From assembly GCA_022578965.1 (NCBI GenBank), contig MU400658.1, positions 37,598 through 101,597 of the forward strand: DNA of 64,000 nt, written 5' to 3'. Source of the DNA: Xylaria sp. FL1777 (Eukaryota > Ascomycota > Sordariomycetes > Xylariales > Xylariaceae). Made by a program: the position numbers and the translations under genes. The notes under the pieces were generated by a model, which had not been told where the DNA came from, did not search any database, and saw nothing but the letters and a program-made list of their open reading frames with translations. How positions within the stretch are numbered: the first letter of the stretch is position 1; each line of letters begins with the position of its first letter. This document shows, one piece after another, positions 12,395 to 25,708 of the stretch.

Positions 12395-12885
12395 ATCTTT
12401 CTGTTGTTAAAATAGTTTTTTTTATTAAAGCTATAACTATTTATAAAGCTAAAAAAAAAATTCATGCTAGTTTTAAACTTTTTTTTTATAAACGTTAAAT
12501 TAATAATAGGTTTAATAGCTTAAATATAATATTATATGCTACAAATAATGCTTGTTTAAGCTTTGTAATTAAACACTTTACTAAAAAACAATATAGCTAA
12601 AATGCTTATATTATTACTAAAAATAAAAACGTTTGCAGCTTAAAAAACTGCTATAATAATAAAAATACTAATAACTATTTTAATAAAAGTGCAGCTAAAA
12701 GCAATAATATTTTTGTTATTTTTTTAAAGCATTAATATTATAACTATAACTTTAGCTTTTTTTATAATAAAACATTTACTAGAAGTTTTAACGTTATTAT
12801 TTAAGCTATTACTTTTATTATTATTAAAAAAGTTTAATAAAGCAAAAGCAGCTAATATAATATATTTGCAGCTTTGCGCTTTAGT
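12395..12885 (+). repeat. ~480 bp direct repeat, right copy
   Basis: Partner of 7,885-8,365. Its left end shares a longer lead with the truncated copy at 2,105 than with the 7,885 copy. Confidence 0.65.
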
Positions 12886-13270
12886 ATTAAGTGTTTAATT
12901 ATTAAAGCTTACGCTTTATTTAAAACTAACGCTGCGTTTTTTGCTTTAAGAATATAAAAGCTGCATTAAAAATCCTAGTTATGCTAGTTTTTAAAACTTG
13001 CGCTTTTTTAGAACTAATGCTGCTTTTTCCTGTTATACGTTATATTTTTACTTTTTAAACCTTTAAATTGTTTATATGTTTTAAATTGTTTTAGAAATTT
13101 AATTTTATGCGCTTATTTATAGCTAACTAAAGCGCTTAAAATTGCAAAATATATAATTAACCCTTTTTAAAGAAACTAACCGCATTAAGCTACTACGTTT
13201 TCTTTTTTTTTTTGTTCTTGATTTTTTATTTTATTGTTTTACTTTGTTCTACTTATTATAACGTTAACGT

Positions 13271-13310
13271 AAGGTTTTCTTTCTTATTATTTCGTAATGC
13301 AGAAAACCTT
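13271..13310. repeat. Small inverted repeat at the right edge of the A-only segment
   Basis: AAGGTTTTCT (13,271-13,280) and AGAAAACCTT (13,301-13,310) are perfect reverse complements with a 20-base loop. The right arm ends exactly where homology to copy B resumes. The same motif, AAAGGTTTTCTGC, is found at 2,056-2,068 near the left edge. Confidence 0.55.
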
Positions 13311-13320
13311 TAGCTATAGC

Positions 13321-13735
13321 GTTTTTATAAAACAAATAAAACAATTTTTATTAATTTTTTGTTAAGCTAAAGTGCTATAAAACAAATAAAACGAACATTT
13401 ATAATGCTTTGCTAAGCTAAAATGCTATAAAACAAATAAAACAAACATTTATAATGCTTTGCTAAGCTAAAGTGCTACAAAATAAATAAAACAAACAGCA
13501 ATAATGCCTTAATATACTAAAGTGCTACAAAATAAATAAAACAAACAGCAATAATGCTTTAATACGCTAAAGTATTACAAAATAAATAAAACAAACAGTA
13601 ATAATGCTTTAATATGCTAAAGTACTACAAAATAAATAAAACAAACAGTAATAATGCTTTAATACGCTAAAGTGCTACAAAATAAATAAAAAAAACACTA
13701 ATAATGCTTTACTACGTTAAAATGCTTACTTTATG
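13321..13735 (+). repeat. 50-base minisatellite, 8 copies
   Basis: The step is exactly 50 bases: AACAAATAAA or AATAAATAAA begins at 13,331, 13,381, 13,431, 13,481, 13,531, 13,581, 13,631 and 13,681. The unit also carries TAATGCTTT..TAxGCTAAAGTGCTAC. Copy B has four units (45,091-45,300). Confidence 0.9.
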
Positions 13736-13739
13736 TAAA

Positions 13740-16700
13740 TTTATAAATAGTATATTAATATATTCCTAAAATATATAGTAAAATATATGTTTATTTACTA
13801 TTAAAAACAACAAAAGTAAAACTAAAACAAAGCTTTTTTATTATAGTTATTATTTTAAAGATAACTTTTTTGCAAAAACTACTTTAAACGTATAAAAAAT
13901 GTCTAATTATAGTAGCTATTAAATAAATTAATGTTACTATATATAAAAAAAACTAAACTTACTAGCTTAAAAAAAGCAAAAATATAAACTAATATAATTT
14001 ATTAAATATAATAAAACAAACTAAAAAATATAGTTGCTAAAATAAATAATGCTAAAATAGCAGTAAAAAAAGCCTTGCTAAAACAAGTTTAATAATAATT
14101 TTAACTAAAAAATAACCTAAATTAAAAAGCTAAATATATATAAAACAAAAAAAAAAATATAGCTAAGTTTTAAATGTTTTATACATTAAGTTAAAACATT
14201 AAAAAAAGCAATTTACTACTAAAAAAACGCATAGTTTTAATTTTCTTTTTATTTTTTGTACTATATTAAATAAACTATATTATGTGCTGCTTACTTATAA
14301 TACTGCAATAAAAGCATTTTTTTTTTAAATGCAACATATATATATGCATTAGCAAATTTTCTTAAATCCTAAGCATACTAATAAACTATAATGCTTTTTT
14401 TACTAAACAGTTGTTCGTTTAAGGCCTAAAACTAGCCTGTTTTTAAAGTACAAAACTAAAAAAAAATCCTTAAGTTTTAATAACGTTATAACAGCATAAA
14501 AACAAAAAAAAAGCAACGCATATTTTACTTATTATATAGTACTTATTACAATATATAAGTTTAAAGCATAATATAAACTACAAACAGACTATATTGTGTT
14601 GTATTGCTGTATTTATATATAAGGGTTGCTTTGCTTTTATTATAACGCCTTGCTTTAAAACAAAAACAAAAAAAAAAAAAAAAAAAGAAAAAACAAAAAA
14701 AAACTAAAAGAACTAAAACATAAAAGCAAGCCAAAAAAGCCACAAAAACAAAAGACCTAGTACACAAAATAAAACGTACTATAAATAGCTTGTTGTTTTA
14801 TCTTTTTATAATATACGTGCTAAAAAAACAAAGTAAACTTTATAAATTAAAACTTAACAAAAACAAAGTAATCGTTAGTTATGCATTTTTTGCTTTGTTT
14901 TCTTTTTAGCTAATTAAGGATTAAAAGGATATTACTAAGCTTTACTTTAAAAAAAAAGCAGCATAAGCTATAATATAAACATTGCATTACGCCTTTTATA
15001 AAAATATAAAACTATAAAAAACTAAATAAGCTTATATAATTTAACGTTCAATTACTTAGTTATTTAGCTTTTATGCTACAAAAGTTAAAAAAAAACAAAA
15101 CTTTAACTAAAAAAAAAAAAAAAAGCTATAAAGAAAAAAAGCAACCTTATAAAAATCAAAAAAGAAATAAGTGGTATTTTTTTTTTTTTTTGCTTATATA
15201 AGTAATATAATATATATTATGTATTATATTACTATATTTTATTGTTACTATTGCTTTAAGAAAAAAAGAAAAAAAAAACAAAAAAAAAACAAAAAAAAAC
15301 AATACTATAAAAAATATTAGTTATAAACCTTTTGTTTTTTTAGCTTTATACTAAGTAGCAATTTGTTAAATGTGCTGCTATGCTATTTTTAAGCAAAAAA
15401 TTATAATGCATTTAAAAAGCTATACTTACTAAAACTTAAAACCTAAAAAGCAACACTAAATTTTAAATACTATATATTAATAACTTGCTTTTTTTTATAT
15501 ATAAAATAACTTTACTACATTTATACTTTTATTATTAACTTTAGCTTTTATTTTATATTTAAAAAACTTAGTTCTTAATAAGCTAACGTATTAAAAATGC
15601 TACTATATAGCTTGCTAAATTATTATAATATAGCAGTATTACTATAGCTACTATAAGTAAAAAAACTTACAACTTAAAAAGCAGCTAAAACGTAGCGCTA
15701 TAATTTCTATAAACCTATAGCAAAAAAATATATAATGCTAGTAGTTTTTTATTATTTATATAGCAAACCTATAGTTTAAAGTAGTACTAAATATAGTAGC
15801 TTTTTTAGCTTTTTTTTTTAATAAAGCTAAAAAACTATTAAAAGCTATACTGCTAAAATTGCTTTATAGCAGCTATATAATAAAAACGCATTATTAAATC
15901 TTTACGTTTATTTAAGCTTAGCTAAACTAACCTTAAGCATAAAAGCTCTTTAATAGCTATATAACTATAGCTATAAAAATAAGCAAACTAAGCATAACAG
16001 CTAATTTAGCAACGCTATTATTTTTTATTTATAAGCATTAAAGTTTTTGCTAAACAAAAGCTATAATAATAAAGCTTACTATAATATGCTAGTTTTGCTA
16101 AAAAAAAAAAGCTATTAATGTTTACTAAAAAGTTAAGCTAGCTAAAGCATAACAAAAAAACCTTATAAAAAAAAAAAACGTTTTATTGCTATAGCATATA
16201 AGTAGCTTTTTGTAATAAAGAAATAAAAGCTACTATAAATTGCGCTAATTTTATTAAAGCTATAATTTGCGCTTTTATTTAGCAGCAAAAAACATAAAGC
16301 TATTAAGCAGTTATAATAAAGCAAAAAAGCATAATAAAAAAGTATAAAAAGTAGCACTAATTTTTCTATTAACTATTAATGTTTTTTAAAGCTTACTTTT
16401 TGTGCTTTAATAGTATTTAGGCTTATTTTTCTTAATAAAAGCACAGCAGCAGTTATTACTTATAAAAAAAAGCATACTAAAACTAAAAAAATAAAATAGC
16501 AGCGCTAATTAGCTAATGCTATATTTTTTAAGCAAAAGCTATAGTTTTATTTAAGTTGTTTTAACTATAAGTTGCTTTAGAACTTTTATAACTAGTAAAA
16601 ATAGCATAAATAGCAATAATAATTCTAAAAAACGCAAACTTTAAAAAACTATAATTATAAAAGCATATTAGTTTATAAAATTACTAAATTAGCTATAAAA

Positions 16701-19235
16701 CTAAATAGTTTTTAGTTTTAGCAAGCCTTTAAAAAAACGTTAAGTGTTTTAATGCATAATGTTTTAAAGTTTATAAATCCTAAAGCAATAAATCTATTGC
16801 TAGCAAAACTAAAGAAAAAAGTTAAATAAGCAAAAAAAAAAACAAATTAGCTAGTATAGCTGTTTTATTGCGTATGCTTAAAAGGAAAGAAATTATAAAA
16901 AAGAAAAAAAAATAACCAAAAAAAAACAAAAGAGAAAAAAACAAAAAAAAAAAAAGAGAAAAAAAAAGAGAAAAAAAAACAAAACAATTGTTAAAGGTAT
17001 AAAAAAATATACAATATAGCAAATAAAATAGTATATTTAAAACAACTAAAAGTAAAAAAAATAACTTAAAAGTTAAAAAAAATAAGTAATATATATAGCT
17101 TAAAAGATATAAAGTATACTATGTTTATTTATTTTAACAATAATTAAATTTAACTAAATAAAACAGTTTATTATTATTTAAAAAATAGCCGTTTATTATT
17201 ATTTAAAAAATAACTGTTTTTTTTATATTTAAAACAAAACAGTAGTTCTTTATAAAGTATTATAAAACTACAGTATATAGCATTGTTTGTTTAGCATAAA
17301 AACATAAGTTTTTTTATTTGTATATTTATTACGCTTAGTGCTACTTAATGCTTAAAGCTATTATTTTTTTTAAGTATAGTGTTTAAAGCACGCGTATTAT
17401 TTTTCTTTTTTAGCAGCATTTTATATAAGTAGCAAATCTATGTTTGCTTGCTTTATAGCTGCATTTTATTAAGCAATGTTTTATTTTTATTTATATTTAA
17501 AACAAAAAAAAAAAAGCTGTTTATTGTTTTAGCTAAAAAGCTTTTATAGTATTAAGAACTATATATATTGTTTAATAATATAATTTAGTAGTATAGTTTA
17601 GTAAATAAAAAAGAAAAAATAATAATAAAAGTAAAAGTAAAAAAAATATAAGATTTATATAACTTAGAAAACTTAATTTCTTTTTTTTTTTACTTATATA
17701 TAAAAGAAAAAAAAACATATATAAAAAATAAAACGTTTTTGCTACAAATTAGTTTTTTCTGTTTTTTTGTTATTTTGTAGCTTTAAATCCTAATTTTTTT
17801 ATTATAGCGTTATAATATGTCGCAAATTCTTAGCATGTTTTGTTTTGTTTTTTTTTTTTTAGGCAATACTATAAAAAAAAATACATAAAGCTATAATAAA
17901 TTAGCTACGCTATTATAATATACACAAAAAAATAGTAAAACATATTTATATTACGTTATAATAAAGCAAAAAAGTTTTTGCAAATATAATAAATTAAAAA
18001 AAAAGCAGCTTTAGCTCTTTTTTTTCAGAAAAATAACATAATTTTATAGCTTTAAAAGCTTATTATATACCTAAAAACTTATAAAGTTCTTTTTTTTTGT
18101 TGCTATTTTTATATTTATTTTTATTTACGCAAAAAGCTTATTATACGCTTAAGAACTTATAAAGTTTTTTTTTCTCGTTTTATTACGCTTTTTATACATT
18201 TTATAATGTAAGCTTAATGTTTTTATAACTATTTATTTAATTTAATTCTATATAGCATAAAGTTATATAATATAAGTAGTATTGCAGTTTTTAAAACAGT
18301 AGTAAAAGCATAGTGCTTTTTATATTATATTATATAATTAAGCTTGCTATAAAAAACAAAAAGTTAATATATTTTGCTTTTAATTAAACTTTTTTAGCAA
18401 AAGTTTTAATTATATTAATAATAAACTTAGTGCTATATAGTTTATTAAACCTTTAGTATAAGTAGCTAATGTATAGCTTATAAAGTAAACTGCTTTTTTT
18501 GCTATATTTTAGCAAAAGCTAAACTTTTAAGTGCTTTTGTTAGTTAAAAGCATACAAAAAAAAAATAACTACGTACTTTTTAAAAGCATTTTGTGCTAAA
18601 TATATAGTTATTGTTTTGCAAGCAAAAAGCAAGTTTATAAATATTAGTTATAAAAAGTTCTTTTGTAAAGTTTATAATGGCTTGTTTTTATAAAACGTAA
18701 ATTTAGTATATTACGTAAATTTATATGCTATAATATAGCAGCTTTTTAGTATTATTAAAATGTTTAAAAAACTAATAAAAGCAGTAAGTATTAACTAAAA
18801 CTTTAACGCAGTTAATAAATTAACAAGCTATAAAAACAGCTATAAAATATAAATTAAGCAAGTTTTTATTTTAAAAAAAGTTAGTATATAATAAAAAAAG
18901 CAACTAAAAAAGGAAATAAAGCGCTAGTAAAAAAAAAAAAGTTTATAGTAGCAAAATATAAAGCAAAAAAAAAAAAAAGAAGAAAAAAAAGAAAAAAAAT
19001 GAAAAAAAAAAAGCTAGAAAAAATAAAAAGGGAAAAAAAGAAAAAAAACAAAGCTAAAGAAAAAAAAAAAAAAAAGTTTATACTAAAAGAAAGCATAGCT
19101 TTAAAAAAAAACGTAGCTTTAAAAAGTTTCTTTATGTTTAATGCTTAGCTAAATTATTTAATATATTACTGCTTAGCAAAACTACTATAAATGTTGTTTT
19201 TTAGCTAAATAGCATTTATAACATAAAAAAAATAA
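13740..19235. other. Block shared with copy B, no convincing gene
   Basis: This aligns with 45,300-45,565 and 47,655-52,945. The frames listed by length here (for example minus 14,561-14,767, 16,822-17,022 and 18,881-19,096) are Phe-rich readings of T/A tracts. A minus frame at 16,163-16,357 matches one in copy B (49,855-50,091) and is treated there. Confidence 0.5.
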
Positions 19236-19260
19236 ATGTTTACTATTATTATAGCATATA

Positions 19261-19515
19261 ATAAAACAAGCATACTAGTATTATTACTAATAAACTATAG
19301 CTTATTAAAACATAAGCATAGTAAAACAAGTATACTAGTACTATTATTAATAAACTATAGCTTATTAAAACATAAACGTAGTAAAATAAGCATACTAATA
19401 TTATTACTAATAAATTATAGCTTACTAAAATATAAGCGTAATAAAACAAACATATTAATAATATTACTAATAAACTATAGCTTACTAAAATATAAAAGTA
19501 GTAAAACAAGCGTAC
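19261..19515 (+). repeat. 60-base minisatellite, ~4.3 copies
   Basis: GTAAAACAAGxxTACTAGTA repeats at 19,261, 19,321, 19,381, 19,441 and 19,501. Copy B has about 2.3 units (52,965-53,105). Because 60 is a multiple of three, several frames on both strands stay open (107 codons plus, 86 codons minus) as 20-residue repeats. I do not regard these as genes. Confidence 0.85.
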
Positions 19516-19974
19516 TAAGCTTAACTACGTTATATATTAAGTATATATATAAGTATTAAAATAAGTCTTAAAAAGATCTTTTTAAACTTGTTATAAGGCA
19601 AAATAGCGCTTATTACATAAAAAAAGCACGTATATTTTATATTTTATACTGCAATAAAAACTTATATGCTTTGCTGCACTAAAAGTAGCATTTATTACTG
19701 CAAACTAATAAATGTGCTTAAAACTAATAGCAAGGTATAAAAAGGTTATTATTAAGCTAAAACATATATTTATTAATACGCTTTAAAACATTATATAAGC
19801 AAACTAGCTAAAAAAACTAAGCTTATTATATTTTTTTTTTTGCTTTAATAATATAATAATAATATATATTACTACTTATAAAAAAATCTAGGTTTAAGTT
19901 TTAGCTAAAGTATAATATAAGCAATATGTTTATAATAATAAGCATATGCTTACTTGATTTTTTTTTTTTTTTTT

Positions 19975-19997
19975 AAAGCAACACTATATGTTGCCTT
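19975..19997. repeat. Decayed copy of the AAGGCAACAC hairpin
   Basis: Counterpart of 53,573-53,595. Two arm positions have mutated (AAAGCAACAC / ATGTTGCCTT). It sits between long T runs. Confidence 0.6.
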
Positions 19998-20299
19998 TTT
20001 TTATACAATATATAGTGCTATTAATACTACTTTTTTATATTTTTTTTTTTGCTAACGTTTTACTAAAAAGCGTTTTTTTTAAGAAAGCATTAAATATATA
20101 AAACATATAAAGCGTTTTTGCTATATATTTCTTGCTTTTTATTTGTTTTAAACATAAATTAATTCTTAAAAAACCTTTATTTTAAGCAAGCGCTATTTTT
20201 TTATATATTTATTATAGCTATTATTTATATTTGTATATTTGCTTACTTTAACTTAGGTTTTTTTGCATAAAAACGTTACTAAGCTGCTTTATAAACAAC

Positions 20300-20704
20300 T
20301 TGCTTTTTTTTTTCTTTTTTTTAACTTTTTTTGCTTTTTAAAAAGTATGCTTACTAAAGCTAAGATTTTATATTACTTATATATGTTTTTTCTTTTTGCT
20401 TGCAATTTTTTTAGCTTTTTTTATTATTTTTTTAAAGCAAATTTTGCTTATAAAACTTAACTAGCTTGCTATGCTTTTTTTTTTTACTATAGCTTTTTTA
20501 AGCAAAGTTTTAAATAGCCTTGCAGGTTTTTACTTTTTTACTTTTTTTATGCGTTATAATATATATACTAAGCTTATTGCTTATAAAAAAAGTGCAGAAA
20601 ATATAAAAGCTATAGTTTTTTTACGCTTTAATAATGTAGTATTATTAAATAATGCACTTGTTTTTTGCAGGTTTAATTTTATAAAAAATAGCTACTTATT
20701 ATAA
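20300..20704 (+). pseudogene. Possible coding relic, copy A of 53,938-54,333
   Basis: The frame 20,471-20,704 aligns residue by residue with the copy B frame at 54,070-54,333 (shared SLSKVL-SLAG, YNxYxxLxAYKK, LNNAxVF). It is truncated at the C-terminus by a decayed codon. Family unknown. The two frames are not independent evidence, since both descend from one sequence. Confidence 0.25.
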
Positions 20705-23700
20705 GCATTATAAGCGCATAGTATAAAAAATTAGCTTAATATAGCAATTAAACAGTAGTTATATAGCGCTTTTAGTTTTAAGCAACAAAAATAATAATTT
20801 TGCAGCTTTATGTACAGCTTTTAGCTTTTAAACAAAAAATTCCGTAAAAACTTTTTGTTCTTTTTTTTTTTATACTAAACTACTTATAGCCGTATTAAAA
20901 AATATAGCTTGCTATTTGTTTTACAATCTAAAGAAATAAAACTATTATAACAAGTTTATAAAGTATTTAAAATAAAAAAATATATGTTTATATAATAATA
21001 ATAATTATAATTTATATATTAACTTTTTTTAAAGCATAAAAGTTTAATAGCTAATAATTAGCAACAAAAGTATTAAAAATAAGCATAATTTTTATATAGT
21101 ATTATAAAGCTGCAAAAAGTATTAAGCTTATATAAAAATCTTAAAATAGCACAAAAACAAAATACTTGCGCAATTTTTAAAAAAGTTAAGCATTTACTTT
21201 AGCTTAACGTTTATAGTTTTAAAAAAAGCACTATTTTTGTTTTTCTATTTTATAGGCCTATTTATTATTACTACTAAAAGTATAGTTTTTTTTAATAACT
21301 AAAAGCTAAAGAAAAGCTATAATAAGCCTTAAAAACTTAAAATAAAGTAGTGCATTAAAAATAAAAGTGCTATAAAAAAAAGCAATATTAAAATAAAAAA
21401 CCTATTAGCACTTATACATAAAATAATAACTTTATTAATAAAAAACTAGTTTATTACTAAAGCAAAAATTAAATTGCTTTTAATTATGTACTATATAAAG
21501 CATAAATATATGCTAGCACTTTTTATAAATTAAATATAAAAAGATTTATTTATGTTATTATATTAATTATATTGCTTTATTTTTTGTTTTTATTACTATA
21601 TAATATAAAAACGCTATAGTTTTATTACTAAGCAAAACTTAATTTGTTATATATAAACTTAAATATATGCTATAATTTATATTTAAACCTTTTTGTATAA
21701 ACTTTTAAATATATATATGTTTAGCTATAAAAACTTTTTTATATAAAGCTAGCTATAAAACCTTTTTTATAAAAAGCAAAAAAAAATAACTATTTTTTTT
21801 AGTATACTATAATTTATAAGTATTTATATTATATAAATAATTGTAATACTAAAGTATATATATTACTTTTTTAAATACTTTATGTATTAACATAAATATA
21901 TTAAGCATAATATACTAAGTATATTTTTATTTATTACAATTTTTTTCTTTTAAGGTATTTTTATTTGTTTAATAAGTTTATGTATTATATTTAGTGCTTT
22001 TATAAATGTTATACTATTTTTAACCTATTTACGCTTTTTTTGCTAAATTATTTCTTTTTTTTTTTTTTTTGCATTTTATTACTTATTTCTTTTTTATTTC
22101 CGGTATTTTTTAACTACTTAGTACTATACGCGGTTTTTTATGCAATAATTACTTTTGCTTTGTTTTGTTACGTTTGTTATTTTTATAGTTATTTTTTTAA
22201 AGCATTTTTATATATTAACATAAAATAGCTAACTAATATATAACTTTTTATGCTTTTTTTATTATAAAGTTTATTAAGTTTAATATAACTATTTTTAAGC
22301 TTTTAAAATATATTTGCATTTTATTTTTTTTTAAACTTAATTGCTTTTTTACTTTAAGTAAAATAGTTTATATTTTTACTATTAAAACTAAAAGTAATTT
22401 TTTAAAATTAACTAATAGTATTTTTGCTATTTTTTAAACTTTCTTTATAAATAGAACTTTTTTTGTATAAAAAAGCATAAGCTTAGCTGCTTTAAAGCTA
22501 AATTAAATATTATTTTTTATAAAAACGTATTAAAACATGTTTAAAAACGTAGCTAAAAAATCTGCTTTATTTATATAAATTAAATGCTATTATATAAACT
22601 GTTTTATATATTGCTTGTAACGCTATTAAAAAACATAAAAAAAAACTAAATTAAAAATCTAAAGCTTATAAAATAAATAAGCTAGCATTTAAAAAAAAAA
22701 TATGTTATTAATGTAATAATATTTCTTAAATTCTGTTATATAGTAGCTTTTTTAAACATTTAAAATTAAAAAACGTTTAGCTTTTTTAGTATAGCTTTTT
22801 ATATAAGCATTAAAGTATTAAATCTAGCTTTTAGCTATTTTAAGCGTACTATAGCTATTTTTAAATAAAGCAATAATTTAATTAGCTAGTAGTTTTTTAT
22901 TATAATACTATAATGCTAAATATACTTTGCTTAAAAAAATAAAATATAGTAGCACTGCTTAACCTTAAAAGTTAATAGCTTAATTTATTATTATTTATAT
23001 TTTGTTTTTTAGCTTTATTTGCTTAAAATGTTTATGTTTTTTAATGCTAGTTATTATTATTAAGCTAATACTTTTATATATTTAAAACTTTATTTTGCTA
23101 AAGTTATAAATATTTTTTGCTTATATGCTATATTTTGTAATAATATAGCTAACTTATATAAACTATTTTTAATAAGTTTTAAAATCTTTATTGTAAGCTA
23201 GCTATTTATATTAATATTAATGTTTGCGCGTTTAAAAAGCTAATAATTAAGTTTTAAGGTTTAAAGCTATATTATTGCTAGCTAAAAATATATTATAGTT
23301 ATATAAAAAAAAATTAGCAATATGTTCTTTATAAGCAAGCTAAAAAAAAAATGCTTATATAAATTAATTAATGCTATATTATACTATTGTTTTATTTTTA
23401 GTTATTGTTTTAATTTAGCATAACTATTAGTTTTTTAGCTTTTAGTTTTTTATTAAAACGTTATATAAAAATACCTATTAGCACAAAAAACATATAAAAA
23501 TTTGTTTTTTTGCTTAAGAAGCTAATTTGCGATTTGCTTATGTTTTTATAGTAAAAAACAATATTAAAAAAAAAAAACGTAAAATAAAAAATAAGAATTC
23601 TTAAAACTAAAATTTAAGTACTTAAATAATGCTATTTAAAATTTAAAACGTTTTTTAGCTACTTTTTTATTGTTTTTAGAAAGAAAATATAATTCGAACA

Positions 23701-25435
23701 AAGAACAAAAAAAAAAAAACTACATATATACATATAAAACTAAAAGCTTTACAAAGCAAATAAAGCATTTAATAAGCATTAAAAAAATAAAAAAAAGCGC
23801 TTATAAAATAAAGAAAGTTTTATTATAAAAAATATAATAAATTTAATAGCTTAAAAAAATATAAAAAAGCTAATATAATTATAAACGTTAAAAAAACGTA
23901 ATAGTAATAAGTTAAGTTTGCTATGCTAGCAATAATATAAACAGTATAATAAAACTAGCTATAATGCAAAAACTTATAATAAAAATATAAAAACAAATAA
24001 TAAATTAGAATTTAATTGATTTTTAATAATAAATGCTTTAGTTATAAAGTTATTAATAATTAAACTTAATAAAATAATAAAAAATGTATTGCTTACTTAT
24101 AAACTATATTAAATATTAAAAGTTATTATAAGCATATAAAAAATTGCTAAAAATATATAATACTTATAGCTATATAATAAATAACTTTGTAATTACTAAT
24201 TGCAATATAATTTTAAACTAGCTATTTAAACTAAAATTAAATGCTTTATTTAAAAACATTAATAGCTTAGTTATAAAACTAATAGTTATTATGCTATTTA
24301 TACTATATGCTTATATGCTTTAAAAAATTTATATAGTAGCATATATATAAATATCTTTATAATTATTAGCTTTACAAAAAAGCTATTAGTATTTTTAAAT
24401 AGCTTTTTTTATTTAGAACTAAATAATATGTTTTTTATTAAAATATAACAAATAGTTGCAAAGTTATTTATTATATAGCTATAAGCGTTATATATTTATA
24501 ATAGCAATTTTTTATGTATTTATATTAATTTTTTATATGTTTATATCAATTTTTTAAAGAAATTATTATAAACATATAACGCTTTTATTAGCTTTATTTT
24601 AAAAAAGTAATATATACTATATTTTTTTATTTACTTAATGTTATTTATTTTTTATTTCTTTTTATACATTTTATTAATTTAATTTTATTTATATATTTTA
24701 TTTTATTAATACTAAAAACATATTTATTATATACTTTAATTTTATAATTTTAATTAATTTTTATATTATATAATGTTTTCTTAAGCTTTTAAGCTTTAGT
24801 TGTTTTATAAGCGTGCTTTTACTTTAAATAATTTATTTTATTATTAAAAAAAATAACATACGTTTTATTATTTTTTCTTTTGTTTATTTTTATTATATAA
24901 CAAGCTATTTGCTGCTTTTATAACTACTTTAATTTATTAATCCTTTATATTTAGTTGTAATAGTAATAATATTTCTTTATTTTATAGCCTTAATAATAAT
25001 AATACTTATTTTTACTTTTTTAGCACTGTTTTATACTTACGTAGCTATTAAAAGCTTAATAAGCTAATATAAAAAAACTATATTAATTATAAAATTTTCT
25101 TTAATAATACTTTTTTTAACTTATTAAAGCTTTAATATATATAAATATTTATGCTTAATTTAAAAACTAGTTTTACTTTTATTTTTTTAATATTTTAGTT
25201 TGCTAAACTGTTTTATATTGCTAGCTTACTAACTGCTACTTAAAAAGAATTTAAATTAGCTTTAAAGTTAATTCGTAAAATTATAAAAGAAAATTAATAG
25301 CTTTTTATAAACTTAGTTTGTTTATATAAATGCATACGTTAGTAAAAACACAAATAAAAATAATTATTATTAAATTTAAATAGCTATAACTTTTTTTTTT
25401 TATATTTACTGCTTTAAAATTTATTAATAAAGTTA
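20705..25435. other. Block shared with copy B, no convincing gene
   Basis: Aligns with 54,335-59,035. AT-rich and broken in all frames. The plus frame 22,040-22,228 is hydrophobic T-tract reading. The minus-strand relic seen in copy B at 55,833-56,120 is broken here. Confidence 0.45.
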
Positions 25436-25438
25436 CTT

Positions 25439-25708
25439 ATGCTAAGTTTAATTAAAAGCGCTTTATTTATAATAGCATTACTTAAACAAACTTTTTTTAT
25501 GTTAGCTTTATTGTTTAAAGTAAGCATTTTATTAGCTAGCTATTATTTATTGTTTTTAGTTTTAAAGATTATTTTTAACCTACTTATTTTAAGCAACTTA
25601 TTTTTTATAGCTAATATGCTTTTTAACTATATTAATTTATTTGCAAAAAATAATAAGTTTAATATTACTAAAAACCATTTATATTTGTTTAAAAAACAAC
25701 TAATTTAA
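25439..25708 (+). pseudogene. Coding relic, copy A of 59,041-59,320
   Basis: This 89-codon plus frame aligns with the copy B frame: NLFAKNN+F, ITK+HLY and FKxQLI are conserved at the C-terminal end, while the first half has become Phe/Leu-rich through Pro and Ser loss, as C-to-T change predicts. No known domain was recognised. Confidence 0.35.

Larger units (their letters stand above)
2000..13311. other. 11.3 kb segment present only in copy A
   Basis: In copy B the sequence passes directly from the equivalent of 1,999 (B ~45,085) to the equivalent of 13,312 (B ~45,090). The segment is therefore an insertion in A or a deletion from B. A 13-base motif, AAAGGTTTTCTGC (2,056-2,068), recurs inverted at the right edge (13,299-13,311). 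The contents are satellites, dispersed direct repeats and A-rich DNA with no recognisable gene. The mutation level matches the rest of copy A. Confidence 0.75.

Noticed and set aside
7885..12885. Complete LTR retrotransposon between the two 480 bp direct repeats
   Set aside because: No TG..CA ends, primer binding site or pol motif could be read, and a third, truncated copy lies outside; kept as direct repeats only.
13321..13735. Regular 50-base repeats as a CRISPR array
   Set aside because: No unique spacers, eukaryotic chromosome end, whole unit is repeated.
19236..19559. Overlapping plus (107 codons) and minus (86 codons) ORFs
   Set aside because: Both are the 60-base minisatellite read through; unit length divisible by three keeps frames open.
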